A DNA stretch of 64,000 bases from Hydrogenophaga taeniospiralis CCUG 15921 (GTDB taxonomy: Bacteria > Pseudomonadota > Gammaproteobacteria > Burkholderiales > Burkholderiaceae_C), in the NCBI RefSeq assembly GCF_001592305.1, contig NZ_BCWR01000018.1, forward strand, positions 153,285 through 217,284, written 5' to 3'. The notes beneath the pieces are model-generated. The model was not told the origin of the DNA. It searched no databases and saw only the letters and a list, made by a program, of their open reading frames with translations. Shown here one piece after another: positions 63,964-64,000 of this stretch. Position 1 is the first letter of the stretch. The number at the start of each line of letters is the position of its first letter. A program made the translations under genes and the position numbers.

Positions 63964-64000
63964 TCAGACCATGCCGGCACGCACCATGGTGGCCCGCAGT
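63964..64000 (-). CDS. C-terminal end of a minus-strand gene
   Basis: Only the last residues are in the window; the frame reads LRATMVRAGMV and stops with TGA at 63964-63966, followed by the bidirectional terminator. Identity unknown. Confidence 0.4.
   Translation of the reverse strand, partial: LRATMVRAGMV

Overview
The window reads as chromosomal DNA of a high-GC betaproteobacterium. The closest fit is the family Comamonadaceae (Hydrogenophaga-like), judged from protein family content, from a GC-rich intergenic repeat of a kind I associate with this family, and from single-copy core genes in dense, often overlapping operons. The genus is an inference. Almost all of the sequence has one composition; 30.9-34.6 kb is clearly AT-rich and stands out as acquired DNA.

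Layout. 0-15 kb holds housekeeping genes: a Crp/Fnr regulator cut by the edge, a GspE-type ATPase, a spermidine-synthase-like protein, a DNA glycosylase overlapping a TatD nuclease, a META lipoprotein, LolC/LolD, an RpfE-like protein overlapping recJ, an AlgZ/AlgR-type two-component pair divergent from argH, and an HDOD protein. 15-25 kb holds a hemerythrin with an FNR-type box, a sigma-54-type amtB, two toxin-antitoxin loci (one with a decayed toxin), a drug exporter, a complete IS3-family element, and an rtcB-prfH ribosome-repair/rescue pair. 25-31 kb is an AraC-controlled catabolic-looking operon (FAD dehydrogenase, BASS transporter, ThDP enzyme) followed by an acetyltransferase.

31-34.6 kb is a two-gene OLD-nuclease/UvrD-helicase module with Gabija architecture, on the AT-rich islet and without integrase or transposase. 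35-40.7 kb returns to host-like genes (orphan VapB, VWA lipoprotein, pilin, acyl-CoA ligase, kinase-like fusion). 40.65-43.1 kb carries the most unusual locus: a lux-box-like dyad, a possible 19-codon leader ORF, a DNA-binding/FlgO-like regulator, a cluster of GTAAC sites, and two tandem AidA/PixA-type inclusion-body proteins separated by a strong terminator.

43.2-53.7 kb encodes the complete reductive pyrimidine catabolic route: PreT-PreA, an NCS1 transporter, dihydropyrimidinase and beta-ureidopropionase in one block. A divergent RutR-like TetR gene faces the block across two operator-like palindromes, and a beta-alanine-type aminotransferase with a divergent LysR gene lies next to it. 53.7-64 kb holds a secreted unknown, a lactate-dehydrogenase-type flavoprotein, small DUF proteins, dinB, an enoyl-CoA hydratase, ribH behind an FMN riboswitch, a PPi-type phosphofructokinase and a methyltransferase.

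Two dispersed repeat families occur: paired REPIN-like elements (two copies in opposite orientation) and a 78-79 bp GC-rich repeat (three copies, each in a convergent intergenic gap). Several genes have a -10-like hexamer only 6-8 bases before the start codon, suggesting leaderless transcripts.
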